Source: Anaspis maculata (Eukaryota; Arthropoda; Insecta; Coleoptera; Scraptiidae). Taken from it: a stretch of 64,000 bases of DNA. Shown here piece after piece: positions 48,101 to 58,364 of this stretch. Within the stretch, counting starts at the first letter, position 1; each line of letters opens with the position of its first letter. Position numbers and translations under genes: made by a program. The notes below the pieces were generated by a model. It was not told where the DNA came from, did not search any database, and saw only the letters and a program-made list of their open reading frames with translations. The DNA is taken from positions 62,847,787-62,911,786 of the forward strand of contig OX421962.1 of the NCBI GenBank assembly GCA_949128115.1, given 5' to 3'.

Positions 48101-50643
48101 ATGAAATTTGGTGCAATTCTAACAGTGATAGGTGGCGGTTAAAAAAAAAATTTCGGGGCTTTCGCGCATCACTCCTCATCTAGTTATACTCAATAAAATC
48201 ATAAAACAGTTGAAGCTATCCACCCAATAATAAATTGTCATTCATATCAATTGGTAACATTGAAAAAAACGCTGCTGAACTAAGCACTTGAATTGGCTGG
48301 TTTCATCTGGAATTGTTGCTTCTAGATGTCAATATGAAGAAATGGACTTCATCAATGGCTTCGGCGAATACGATTGGTGGATAATGATATGCGGAAGATG
48401 ACTTTATCCCTCAATTGCATGAAAAAATTATAAGAACACGATTTTTTTTTACATTCCAAAGAATTTTTTTTTCATTATGAAGAACATTGCGTACATGGTG
48501 ATAACTGGTGTGTCTCTTGTTGAGATTTAACGTAGAGTCGAATGATCACTTTTTGAGATGCGTGACAATTATTTTAATTGTGGTTTGCATGAGTTTCTGC
48601 AACTTCAATTTTCAAGGGGGTCCCTAAGCCCCCCTAATCAAAATATGGCGAGACGCCATGTCTACATTTGAAAAGAAGACCATGAAGACCACTCATACCA
48701 AATTTCATGCCTTTATCACAAAAAGAACAGATTTTATTAAATTTGGTCACTAATCCCCGAACTACACTTGATTACCACTGGTAATTGCAGATTAAAGCGA
48801 GTTACGTGTTTTCTTTTGCGGGTAATAGGATTTCAGCGGTTTAGATGACGTTCTGGTCATGCCCTGAAGTATATACCAACAGCTCTGAACTAACAATATA
48901 GCTCTAATGTGACAAAAGCGAGGATACAATTTTCGGACTTGTTGCAGCAAACATGATATACTTTGACAGCGCCGCAAGAAAAATGCTCCAATGGGATTTT
49001 CGGGGATTTTAAGTACATAGTAGAGGATGAAATTCTGAATCGATAACAGCTTTAAAATTTCATGAATTAATTTTTTCAACCCCAAAACCTATCTTTACTG
49101 CACTATAATAGCCGATATATGATTTTTTCCTCGGAAGAGTCAGAAAAAAATTAAGACATAACAATCTAATAGTAGAGTTGGACCCACTCTGGCTCGCGTG
49201 AATTCTTCGCAGCGCCTGGGCAGGCTTCTTGTAATATTATTATTTGAATCCTTTGGAATTTGTGTCCATTTCTCAACAAGAGCATTTCCTTATTCTTCTC
49301 GTGTTGCACGTTGAACCGGCAGCTTCCGGGGTCTTCGTTGGAGCACATTCCATACATGTTCGATGGGATTCAAGTCTGGGGACAAGGCTGGTCAAACCAT
49401 TATGGTGATTTCATTGTTTTGGAGAAATTCGTTCACGATGTTTGCTTGCTGTTGATTTGACTAATAGACGCGTTCAACACCTGTGAAGTTTTTCTCTGAT
49501 ATTCCCCTTTTAACACTAAAAAAAATTTTCATCACCTTGTAATTGAAAGAGATGAGCGGAAATTTGAAAAACTATCTAAATATATTGATTTGAGCTTTCC
49601 AAAAATGGAGGCGAAAAAGTCTGTTATTTTTTTCACAACAGTTACATTATGGTTCACAGTTGTTGACTTTTATTCTTGAATCTTCCGTTTTCACCTGTAT
49701 ATCATTTACGTTGACGACAATGGCAATATGGCATCTCGTAGACAAAGGCTTCGTATCGTTACTTTTTCGCAGATGTTTCCATTTGAATTGGAATCTCTAT
49801 TTTCAATAGAATGACTTTTTGGAGAAAAAATAAAGTGACAAGCTGGAGCGCTGGGAGAATACGGTCGATGGCCGCTGATAGTCTCGCTCCAAAACTTTGC
49901 AGGTGCCATCTGCCGTAGTCGTAGCCCTTCACCTTATCACTCTATTTTTGCTTCAAAAAGTCATTCTTCTGAAAATATACGTTATGTTTCTAGAATGATT
50001 ACGAAAATCATGAATTTAGCTTATATTTATTTTATTTTCTTGTTACAGAGGACTTGTTAAATTTGCACATTTGGGCTCAAGAAGTCTTGCACACGATGGC
50101 TCTAGCGAACTTCTACAAGTACAGACAACCATCCCTCATCCAAACTACAAGGAACCTTACCTTTACAACGACATTGGCCTCCTGAAACTCCAGCGACCCG
50201 TTAAATTTTCAAAACATATTTTCCCCGCATGTCTGAACACCATATCCAACTTTACTAAAGTACAGGCGATCGGCTGGGGACCGTCGAAAATTGGCGATGG
50301 TGATGTCTCTGGCATATTGAGGAAGATTCCACTGCAGTACTACGACCACGATAAATGTCAAGAAGAATATCAAAATGCGAACAGGAAAAGACTGGCTGAA
50401 GGTATACAGAACTCGACGCAATTTTGCGCTGGTGGAGTAGAAAGTTCCGAATCGATTCCGATTTGTCGACTACTTTCGGGATCACCACTGCAGCTGAAAT
50501 CGCAAAGGCAACTTCTCAGTATAGTCGGACTGGCCTCCTTTGGTGTAGGATGTGATTTGGGACTTGAACATCGTGGAGTATACATTAGAGTTTCGGCGTA
50601 TGTGCCATGGATTGAATCCATTGTTTGGAGTTCTGACGTTTGA
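42107..50643 (+). CDS. SPH3: secreted serine protease homologue, 303 aa
   Basis: Four exons: 42107-42188, 42277-42383, 42462-42589 and 50049-50643 (TGA), with phases 1, 0 and 2. The signal peptide differs from SPH1/2 but ends similarly (LAEQ, compare LAKQ in SPH4). The light chain has one Cys and ends ...ADGEFPHM, the usual insect sequence just inside an S1 domain, yet no R-IVGG precedes it. Motifs: AALGF, LTAAHC (His99 = H57), YNDIGLLKL (Asp147 = D102), and serine loop C-R-L-L-S-G-S-P (Ser249 = S195). Leu-Leu replaces Gly193-Asp194 and position 189 is Pro. Introns 1 and 2 are short (88 and 78 bp), while intron 3 is 7.5 kb and holds GGCAGTG arrays, a 2.2-kb palindrome, a Tc1 relic and a MITE. 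The triad is formally complete but the oxyanion-hole and activation residues are not. Confidence 0.88.
43505..43700 (+). repeat. GGCAGTG degenerate array
   Basis: GGCAGTG and its variants (GCAGTG, GGCAATG) occur about 12 times in 190 bp, in one orientation. A related but sparser array is at 45310-45410. Both are in SPH3 intron 3. Confidence 0.65.
44603..44738. mobile_element. Small MITE
   Basis: AATCCACCTTTCCCATGA and its inverse TCATGGGAAAGGTGGATT bound a 136-bp unit. Confidence 0.65.
45310..45410 (+). repeat. GGCAGTG array, second copy
   Basis: Four to five GGCAGTG/GGCAATG/AGCAGTG words. GAGCAGTGGTGTACAAATTT matches the CGGCAGTGGTGTACAAATTG of the first array. Confidence 0.5.
46922..49107. 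mobile_element. 2.2-kb palindromic element in SPH3 intron 3
   Basis: Arms of about 1.05-1.1 kb are inverted copies around a centre near 48010. Shared blocks include GCAGTAAAGATAG, TGACAGCGCCGCAAGAA, GGGCATGACCAGA and GGGGTCC-TAAGCCCCCCT. No transposase coding was seen. Confidence 0.85.
49150..49450 (-). pseudogene. Tc1-like transposase C-terminal fragment
   Basis: The minus strand encodes a segment beginning FLQNNEI, then ALSPDLNPIEHVWNVLQRR, a stop codon, then EKWTQIP and LPRRCEEFTRARVG. This is the standard C-terminal end of a Tc1 transposase with one in-frame stop. It is inside intron 3 of SPH3, beside the right end of the 2.2-kb palindrome. It belongs to a different subfamily from the relic at 4.2-5.0 kb, judging by the differing DLNPIE context. 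Confidence 0.78.
49795..49984. mobile_element. MITE family A, copy 3, inverted
   Basis: Core in the opposite orientation (AGCTGGAGCGCTGGGAGAAT), with more decayed ends. It is inside SPH3 intron 3, 65 bp before exon 4. Confidence 0.72.
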
Positions 50644-52039
50644 ATACATGGTAGGTGCAACAGTGGTGGATTTCAAAATCGGACCACTCTTTTGAATCAA
50701 GCAGTCGAATTGGCATTGTTTGACAATGCAAAGAGAATGGAAATGAACTTTTTGACTTCCTAGAGGTGGTCCGGTTTTGAAGCTTGTCACTGTGCCTACC
50801 TACTTTGATAGTGATATACTTTTGAAATTTGTCATATGAGTAAACTCGTAAGTAAATAATAATGTTCAACAAGGCTTTTTCGGATACAAGTTATTTCGAA
50901 GCTTGCCAACGATGTCAAACTTGTAGAACATTAAAATCGCTAAAGATTCTCAATTTTATTTTTCTCATTTTAATTCACCGTTTGCAATCGCTTAATGGTT
51001 TAATCAATTTATTATTGTCCAAAAAGAACATGTAATTATTATCAACGAACCAAGCTGAAATTGAAATTTTATTGTCGAGTCACTGTTAAGGTTAGTCAGC
51101 GAATTGGGTCGTAGTTTATTTTTGCTTTTATTTGTTGTTCTAAGCAAAGTTATACCGTTTTTAGTTTATGTCTGCTTTCTTTGCTGCACAATGTTTGGTA
51201 AAACCCGAAGAGGTATAGGTTGCAGTGGAACAGTTCTTCTGAAACGTTGTGAAAATCCGGTATTATTCTTTAGCTCCTCAGAGGACATCCTAGAAATCAT
51301 CAATTTCACATAGGTATATGGTTTTACTGCAAAGGATATATACTTTTTTTTCTTCAAATCTTAAGTACTGATTTCAGAATTCCATACTGCTTTAAACGGA
51401 GTTTTTACTTTGGAAATTTTTATTAAAGACATCCCTTCGGAACGGAAGGTGGAATTTGAGGGAGAAAGAGACCAAGTAGGTGCTCCTTATTGTCCGAAAA
51501 TATAGTGAAAATCTGTTTGCGGGATGAAAATTTGAAAATTTGCAGTTTTATAGGGAGAAAAACTCGAAAACCGTTGAAATAAAAATTCCCGACTTCTTTC
51601 GAAAAAATTCCAACTGATGATTTCGAAAAAAGATTACATTGGGCGTCGTGTAGGCCTATTTTCAAATGGGCGACACTTCTCAGTTTTCTGGGCTAAGCCC
51701 CAAGAAATATCCATTTCAAATTTCAATAAGTGATGATGACTTACTGCGAGTCATAGTTATTTTCTGGGTAAACATTTTTGAAATTGGCTTTCGAGTTTTG
51801 TCCTATGGAAAAACTGCAAATTTCTAACTTTTCATCCCATGAACAAATTTTTACCATTTTTATTTCTAAACATCAGGTAAGAACGCATGTTTGGGGAAAA
51901 TTCGAGCATCGTATGCCAACTTGAGCGCTGGAGTATTTGATCGCTCTGTATTTCAAGAACTGACCTCGGGTTCTACCAAATTTTTATCAACGCGATAACT
52001 TTATCACTCTGATGGTAACTAAGCAACTGGCCATCCTAT
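50644..52039 (+). other. Region downstream of SPH3 with one palindrome
   Basis: 51500-51862 is an inverted repeat (TTTGCGGGATGAAAA...GAAAAACTCGAAA against its inverse). The rest is unassigned AT-rich sequence. Confidence 0.4.
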
Positions 52040-52140
52040 TGGCTGGTGCATATAGATAGATAGATAGATAGATAATTTATTAATGTTTCTGCATACAAGT
52101 GCTTACATACGTCAAAAGAAATATAATATATAGAATATAC
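52040..52140 (-). mobile_element. LINE 3' end with TATC tail
   Basis: On the minus strand GACGTATGTAAGCACTTG leads to ATTAATAAATTA and then (TATC)n. It is a relative of the 9.8-kb 3' end, with a different microsatellite tail. Confidence 0.5.
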
Positions 52141-52144
52141 CATA

Positions 52145-53278
52145 GCAACTATCAGCGTGATAGATTTAATCTGCTCTTGAAATTTTGGTGGAACCCGAGG
52201 TAAAAGATGTGAAAACGTGAAGGCGATACTATATCCATGATGTCATTGAAAACATTGAAATCAAGTATGTTGTACACTTCCTGAAATATCTTGAAAAAAC
52301 TGAAATTCTTAAGGAGAATTCTTTTTTTTCCTGTATATTTTTTCAGTAATTGAAGATTGACAAGATATTGAAGAAAACTTCTAATTTGACGGTCTATTTA
52401 CTTCAATAGTTGCCCCAATCTCCCATCCCCAACTAAATTATGTTGTCGTGATTTCCATCCCTCGCCCTTTTCGACCTCGATTCATCACTTTTTTTTGGTA
52501 TTTTTTTTCTTTGCTTTCCTATTATATCCAATTTACACGAATGTGAAGTTTCAGAGTAAGGTGGTTGCTTGAAATTTGTTCACCTGATCACCGGCAGGCA
52601 GCGCAAGGATCGAGTTATGTTTTGAAGTTTGTTCGGGAATCGCATTGGGGCACATAACAGGTGCAACAAGTGTAAGGCATTGTTAGAATGGTTAGAAATC
52701 ACAATCTCGATCTTGTAAACGCCGAACCAAACAGTATGTGAACAAAATAGGTAAAAATTACAGTATTTACAGTGGAAGTTAGTCCGGTTGACGGTTGACG
52801 TTGACGTGACATGACATGACGTTGGATGAAACTTGACAGATGACAATGACACTATCGGCATTTTCCCATACACTCCCTATTATAGGATTTCCCCTATTAG
52901 GAAAATAACCCCAAACTCGGTTTGGCTGATTGGAACCTTTTTGGAATGGAGGATCGGGTTACGGTCCTTTTTGCGGAATAAATCTTTTTTAAATTTTTTG
53001 TTTGCAACGTTTGCTTGGTGACACTGTACATACTTCATACTTGTTACTTCAACATACAAATTGGTCCGGTTTTTCAAAAATATCTATCAAATTGGAAATC
53101 GTAACCCTTGCTAGAGCGATGTATTTTCTTCATCAGCAACATACATATCATTATTATTGTTCTGACGCCCTCTTCCCCCTAGGTCTAGGCCTCACCCGAA
53201 GATCACCGCAATTCACTAATTGATTGTGTTTAACAAGGAGTTGTTTAATATGTTTTCGTTATTCCTCTAGTCCCAATC
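52145..53278 (+). other. Unassigned AT-rich region
   Basis: No supported exon or element ends found. A short run of TGACGT/GACATGACATGACG words is at about 52790-52830. Confidence 0.2.
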
Positions 53279-55537
53279 TAAACTGCTTGACAATTGAACT
53301 GCAACACCTAAAAATTAGGTGCGTTTTCAAATTGAGATAGCTCAAAAAATGTTTGACGGATTCCAGAAATTCAGGCATGTGAGGAAAGATCATTTCTTTG
53401 ACTATCGAAATCTGGTATTGATGATAAGTTTGATTGCACAATTTGTCATATACGGGGTGCCAACGGTGAGCGTGCAGATACGGGCAATCTTTCACCTTGT
53501 ACAACTTTCGGAAAAAAAGTCCCAGATTTTTTCTATCACCTCTGCTTTTGAGAGGTTGTATCATTATGCCGAAACGGTTTTGGAATTTTGACCCTAACTT
53601 TTTTTTTTCAAAAAATTGTGCTCAATTTTCTGAAATATGCACTTTCTGATTAAGAAAAAGAAATAGAGACATTGTTTTCAAACGGCGTCCATATTGAATT
53701 TGCTTACGAAGATTTTCATTTGAGCCTCCACATCCCCTAGAAACTACCCCTTTTGGGACACCGTCTCACAACAAGAAATGCAATGCTTCATTCAAAAGGC
53801 CTAAGAAAAGTACTCATCAATAATTGGATTGAAATAAGTATACTAGGATGACCCCACACGTACAGCTCCCTAAAAACCACCCCTTGACTCCAAGGGACAG
53901 GGTTGGTATGATAAGACATGCAATAGATGAAAATTCCAAAAAAACGTCTTTTCCAACTGTCCCACTAAAAAAGTGATGCTACACGATGACCCTTTACGTA
54001 GGTCATCCCAACAGTAGCTAACCTCTCGAAAAAAGAACTACCCTTTAAAAAACCAGTACTTCCGCAATACCTCATTTGTTAGGATTTTTTAAAAATCTGT
54101 CGCAATAGTTTGCCGCTTCGATGATTTAAGTCACATATCTACCCGAAACTACCCCTTCAACTACCCCTCCAATATCGCATAGCCTCTACCTTGATGCGTT
54201 ATTTACGAGTTGAAAGAACTTTTGCCTACTAACCGTTTCATTAAAATGATGGTGTTTTCTACGATGATAGTACAAAACCTTTACTGAAACTACCCCTAGA
54301 AATCGCCCCTTTAGTAAAAGGTATGCAATACCTCATTTGGAAGCTCAGAGAAGGTGCGATTGAATAAGTTCAAAATGATTTCGCGATGACCTTACACGCA
54401 TCAAGGTAAAGGCTATGCGATATTGGAGGAGTAGTTGAAGGGGTAGTTTCGGGTAGATATGTGAATGAAATCATCGTAGCGGCAAACTATTGCGACAGAT
54501 TTTGAAAAAATTCCAACAAATGAGGTATTGCGGAAGTATGTACTGGTTTTTTAAAGGAGAGTTTTTTTTTCCGAGAGGGTAAAGCTACTGTTGGGATGAC
54601 CTACGCAGAGGGTCATCGTGTAGCATCACTTTTTTAGTGGAACAGTTAATAAATAAATGTTTTCCTCCTAATCGGCCTGCACCGGCCATAGGAGTTTTTG
54701 CCCTTTATTATCATATCACATTTACATGAAAAATTGCAAATTGGACAAACACAAACATCCAGACTTCTTCCGGGAATCGAACCCGGGGCTCTCGCGGCCG
54801 CAGGCAGCCACACAACCACCTGCGCCACGAGGCCGTCTAGTGGAACAGTTGAAAAAGACGTTTTTTGAAATTTTCATGTACATATTGCATGTCTTATCAT
54901 ACCAACCCTGTCCCTGTCCCTTGAAGTCAAGAAGTGGTTTTTAGGAAGCTATACGTGTGGGGTCATCGTAGTATCCTTATTTCGATCCAATTATTGATGA
55001 GTACTTTTCTTAGGCCTTTTGAATGAAGCATTGCATAATCTTGTTGTGAGACGGTGTCCCAAAAGGGGTAGTTTCTAGGGGATGTGGAGGCTCAAATGAA
55101 AAGCTTCGTGAGCAAATTCAATATGGACGCCGTTTGAAAACAAACAATGTCTCTATTTCTATTTCCTAATCAGAAAGTGCATATTTCAGAAAATTGAGCA
55201 CAATTTTTTGAAAAAAAAAGTTAGGGTCAAAATTTCAAAACCGTTTCGGCATAATGATACAACCTTTCAAAAGCAGGCGATAGAAAAAATCTCGGACTTT
55301 TTTTCCGAAAGTTGTACATGGTTAAAGATTGCCCGGATCTGCACGCTCTCCGTTGGCACCCCGTATATGACAAATTGTGCAATCAAACTTATCATCAATA
55401 CCAGCACTCGATAGTCAAAGAGATGATATTTCCTCACATGCCTGAATTTCTGGAATCCGTTAAGTATTTTTTGAGCTATCTCAATTTGAAAACGCACCTG
55501 ATTTTTAGGTGTTGCAGTTCAATTGTCAAGCAGTTTA
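53279..55537. mobile_element. 2.26-kb palindromic element
   Basis: TAAACTGCTTGACAATTG at the left is mirrored by CAATTGTCAAGCAGTTTA at the right. Arms of about 1 kb pair closely (for example CAACACCTAAAAAT-AGGTGCG) to a centre near 54300. TA flanks both ends. The right arm is interrupted by a SINE. Confidence 0.88.
54648..54837 (-). mobile_element. tRNA-derived SINE with 13-bp target duplication
   Basis: On the minus strand it starts GACGGCCTCGTGGCGCAGG. It has an A box (TGGCGCAGGTGG) and a B box (GGTTCGATTCC) at tRNA spacing, then an unrelated body ending AAACATTTATTTATT. The flanks TAGTGGAACAGTT at 54635-54647 and 54838-54850 are identical target-site copies, which fixes both ends. Confidence 0.9.
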
Positions 55538-55539
55538 TA

Positions 55540-56480
55540 TGATTTCAAAGTTTCAGAATCTAATTCCGTTCTAGTGATTCCACCCCTGGCCGCTTTCGAC
55601 TCCCAAAAACCACCGCAGTTGTTCGCTTAGATTTTTTTAAATAATTTTTCAGTATTCCGGACGTCAGTCTGAGCCTAAACAACACAATACAATATCCAGA
55701 AACTGAAACTGTTTTTTGATCACGTTGTTTATTTCACTTTTTTGCAGAAATTTCTGGATAATCCGCAAATTTTTAGATTATCATTCCACACGCCATTCTG
55801 AGTGATTTGCCTATTTTTTCGTTTCGATTTGCGTGTGACCGTTGAGTGTCATGGACCTGAAATTATTTTTAAAACTATATTTTGAAAGCCTGTATCTCCG
55901 TTATACATATAAGAAGATTGAGTTGAATAGCAACCTGCTAGACTTCGCCTCTCAACAGCGATATGAAATAAAGACCTTTTTTATTATTATTGTTATTATT
56001 ATTACAAAATCCAGTCATTTTTCGATGCGTCACCATCTTCTAAAAGTTCTAAAATATTCCCTAAAAAGTGTAGTTACTTAACACCTTGTATAGACTTTAA
56101 CCTTGAAAATAACGAAATGATCATCTGGTAAGTTCTACACCTACCAAACTCTTTCAAACGTGATTCCCATTTTTCTATAGATTCTTGGTTGCTTTCTTGC
56201 ATGAGAGTGTATCATTTTCAGTGATAAATGATGAATAATAGTGGGAAAAATCTGTGAACAAATCTTTCAGCACCACAGATGGAAGCTTAGTAATATCCGT
56301 TATTTTTATAGGTACAAAGAAATCTCTTCAATGTGGTATGACAAAGCACTTTATACGCCGTGAATGAAAACGAGTCTCCATAATATATATTCACTTTTCG
56401 TGAGTTACTTTCTTTTCTTGGGAATAGGTATATCAATCTATACATCTTCTGTCTTAATCGTCACTTTTTCTGCGAAAATT
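55540..56480 (+). other. Unassigned region with a CAGGGTG-like element end
   Basis: 55840-56090 resembles in reverse the sequence at 38860-38960 (CTCCGTTATA-AT) and ends AACACCTTGTATAGACTTTA. That is close to ACACCCTGTATAAACTTTA at 46207. Probably fragments of one foldback family. Confidence 0.3.
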
Positions 56481-56517
56481 TGATACTGATAAGCATAAAT
56501 TTCAAAACCTGGCGAAA

Positions 56518-56706
56518 TCATGAATTTTCTTGGCCCGGAAACGTTTTAAAATCGCGAATAATAATCGTATCAAACAAGTGTGGAGTGCATGTTTCCGGGT
56601 ATTGTTTTACAATAGTTTGTGCCATAATACCTTGTCCACGTCTAGAATCAGCACCTGGAGCCGCAGACCACACCAGTATGGCGCCGAGAATGGCCATCCA
56701 GAGCAT
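56518..56706 (-). CDS. Possible small secreted protein, 62 aa, or a signal-peptide exon
   Basis: A minus-strand ORF starts with a strong signal peptide (MLWMAILGAILVW, cleavage likely after the Ala-rich PGADS region). It continues for about 40 polar residues with one Cys and ends TFPGQENS-stop. The ATG sits 8 bp inside an exon whose acceptor (tttctgttgcag) is just upstream, so the 5' UTR is probably spliced. One candidate upstream donor (GTAAGT) lies near 58720. Codons are richer in G/C than the surrounding sequence, which supports coding. Alternatively a donor at GGACAAG/GTATTA would make this only the first coding exon of a longer gene. The family is not recognised. Confidence 0.42.
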   Translation of the reverse strand: MLWMAILGAILVWSAAPGADSRRGQGIMAQTIVKQYPETCTPHLFDTIIIRDFKTFPGQENS

Positions 56707-57218
56707 GCTTGGTCCTGCAACAGAAAATACAATGGAAGTGAATGATAATAATCATAATAAAGTCTGATTTTAACCATTTATCATTAGGAGAAAAAACAAA
56801 ATGCAACCGGATGAACGAGCGAAATCATCATGGGTATAGGTCCTGGTACTTTCGACAAAAAAATGATCTATTTGGGTAGCTGTGATAATAATATTCTGTC
56901 GTATCTGCTATTCTTCTACCTATTGTTGAGTTGAGTGAAGCTGAGTGATTAGACTAACTGACATTATATGACCTTTCCTTGTACAGGCCTATGTTTAATT
57001 TTACAAAATAAAAATACCTAGGTATATTTTGTCTCCGAAGAGTTATCCACGGTCATTACTGTCCTAGTCAATTTATTGGGTAATAATAGAAATTTATTGA
57101 ATCAATTGCACACTTGGCAAGTATATGAAAGCTTGTGAAACTTCTTTCTGTCATCCATTACCGGACATCCAATGATACGGTTATTGACACTTGCATGAAG
57201 CAGAAAAATTCAATCATT

Positions 57219-58144
57219 AGGTTTGTTCGCGTCGCATGAACCTTTGGCACCCAAAAGTTCATATGAACCTTGAAGTACATGTACGAGGTGTAGTTGGTGC
57301 AGATTAAAACACCAAATCGACGCGAACGGTTTAGTGCAATAAATGTTGTAGCACCAGATTTGATAGTTGATAGTTGACAGTGTTGATACTTTCCGAATTC
57401 TGAGTGATAGCTTCAGAATTCATTTGTAAAATGTCGAGCAAAGCCAAGAGCTGTGCCAAGACTGCCAAGAGCGAAGCAATCGCCAAGCAGAACCGAAACG
57501 CTCTTATGATGATGTTTGGACTGATTATACACACAACATAGCTTCTTCCGACGAGGACGATGACAGAGAAACAGACATTTTTACGGACGGACGTTATATT
57601 TCAACACAATGAAGAAGGCAAATAAAAATTATGTAGAACAAGTCATTCCACTTCTTGGTGGATCTTTCTTCTTTGATCGCCAAAATATACGAAGTCTCCT
57701 TCTTCAGCAACTTTCCACCGACGAGGACGATGACAGAGAAACAGACATTTTTACGGACGGACGTTATATTCCAACACCATGAAGAAGGCAAATAAAAATT
57801 ATGTAGAACAAGTCATTCCACTTCTTGGTGGATCTTTCTTCTTTGATCGCCAAAATATACGAAGTCTCCTTCTTCAGCAACTTTCCACAAGTCCATCGTA
57901 CAGACAGAAGCTAACGTCAAATCAGGCGCTAAATCATCCAAATGTCATAAATGGCAAACTTTCTGGGTTCTGAACTTTTGGCACCACCCTCCGACTGGGT
58001 GTAGAAGGTGCAGTACTTTTTTCTGGCACTGAGAACTTTTTCGGCGACGCGAACACCACCAAACTGTACTTTTTCTGCGACGCGAACGGTAAAGTGCACT
58101 TAGGGCAGAAAAGTGCAGAAGGTTCATGCGACGCGAACAAACCT
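57219..58144. mobile_element. Harbinger-like non-autonomous element
   Basis: Terminal inverted repeats AGGTTTGTTCGCGTCGCATG and its inverse bound 926 bp. GACGCGAACGGT-type words recur near both ends. Inside are short, broken coding pieces (MSSKAKSCAKTAKS; DEDDDRETDIFTDGR; SFFFDRQNIRSLLLQQL) and a perfect-looking tandem duplication. The superfamily call is tentative. Confidence 0.6.
57548..57887 (+). repeat. 170-bp tandem duplication
   Basis: Two head-to-tail 170-bp units differ at about two positions (TTTCAACACAAT against TTCCAACACCAT). The near identity implies a very recent event inside the element. Confidence 0.88.
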
Positions 58145-58147
58145 ACT

Positions 58148-58364
58148 ATATCCCATCATACACTTTCTTTTTTCAGTAGAATGACTTTTTGGAGCAAAAA
58201 TTAAGTGACAAGCTTCAGCGCTGGGAGAATACGGCCGATGGGCGCTGATAGCTTCGCTCCCAAACTGTGCAGGTGCCATCCGCCGTAGTCGTAGCCACCC
58301 AGCTTGTCACCTAATTTTTGCTTCAAAAAGTCATTCTACTGAACATAGAAAGTGTATGGGATAT
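58148..58364. mobile_element. MITE family A, copy 4, inverted
   Basis: Ends ATATCCC...GGGATAT, with the core in the same orientation as copy 3. It directly abuts the right end of the Harbinger-like element. Confidence 0.8.

Noticed and set aside
54646..54828. 60-codon minus-strand ORF
   Set aside because: It is a reading of the tRNA-derived SINE body, not a gene.
54748..54837. tRNA gene
   Set aside because: A and B boxes are present, but the acceptor stem is not closed and the sequence runs into a SINE body with a target duplication.
53259..55542. ORFs of 70-100 codons with similar proteins on both strands
   Set aside because: Explained by the two arms of the 2.26-kb palindrome.
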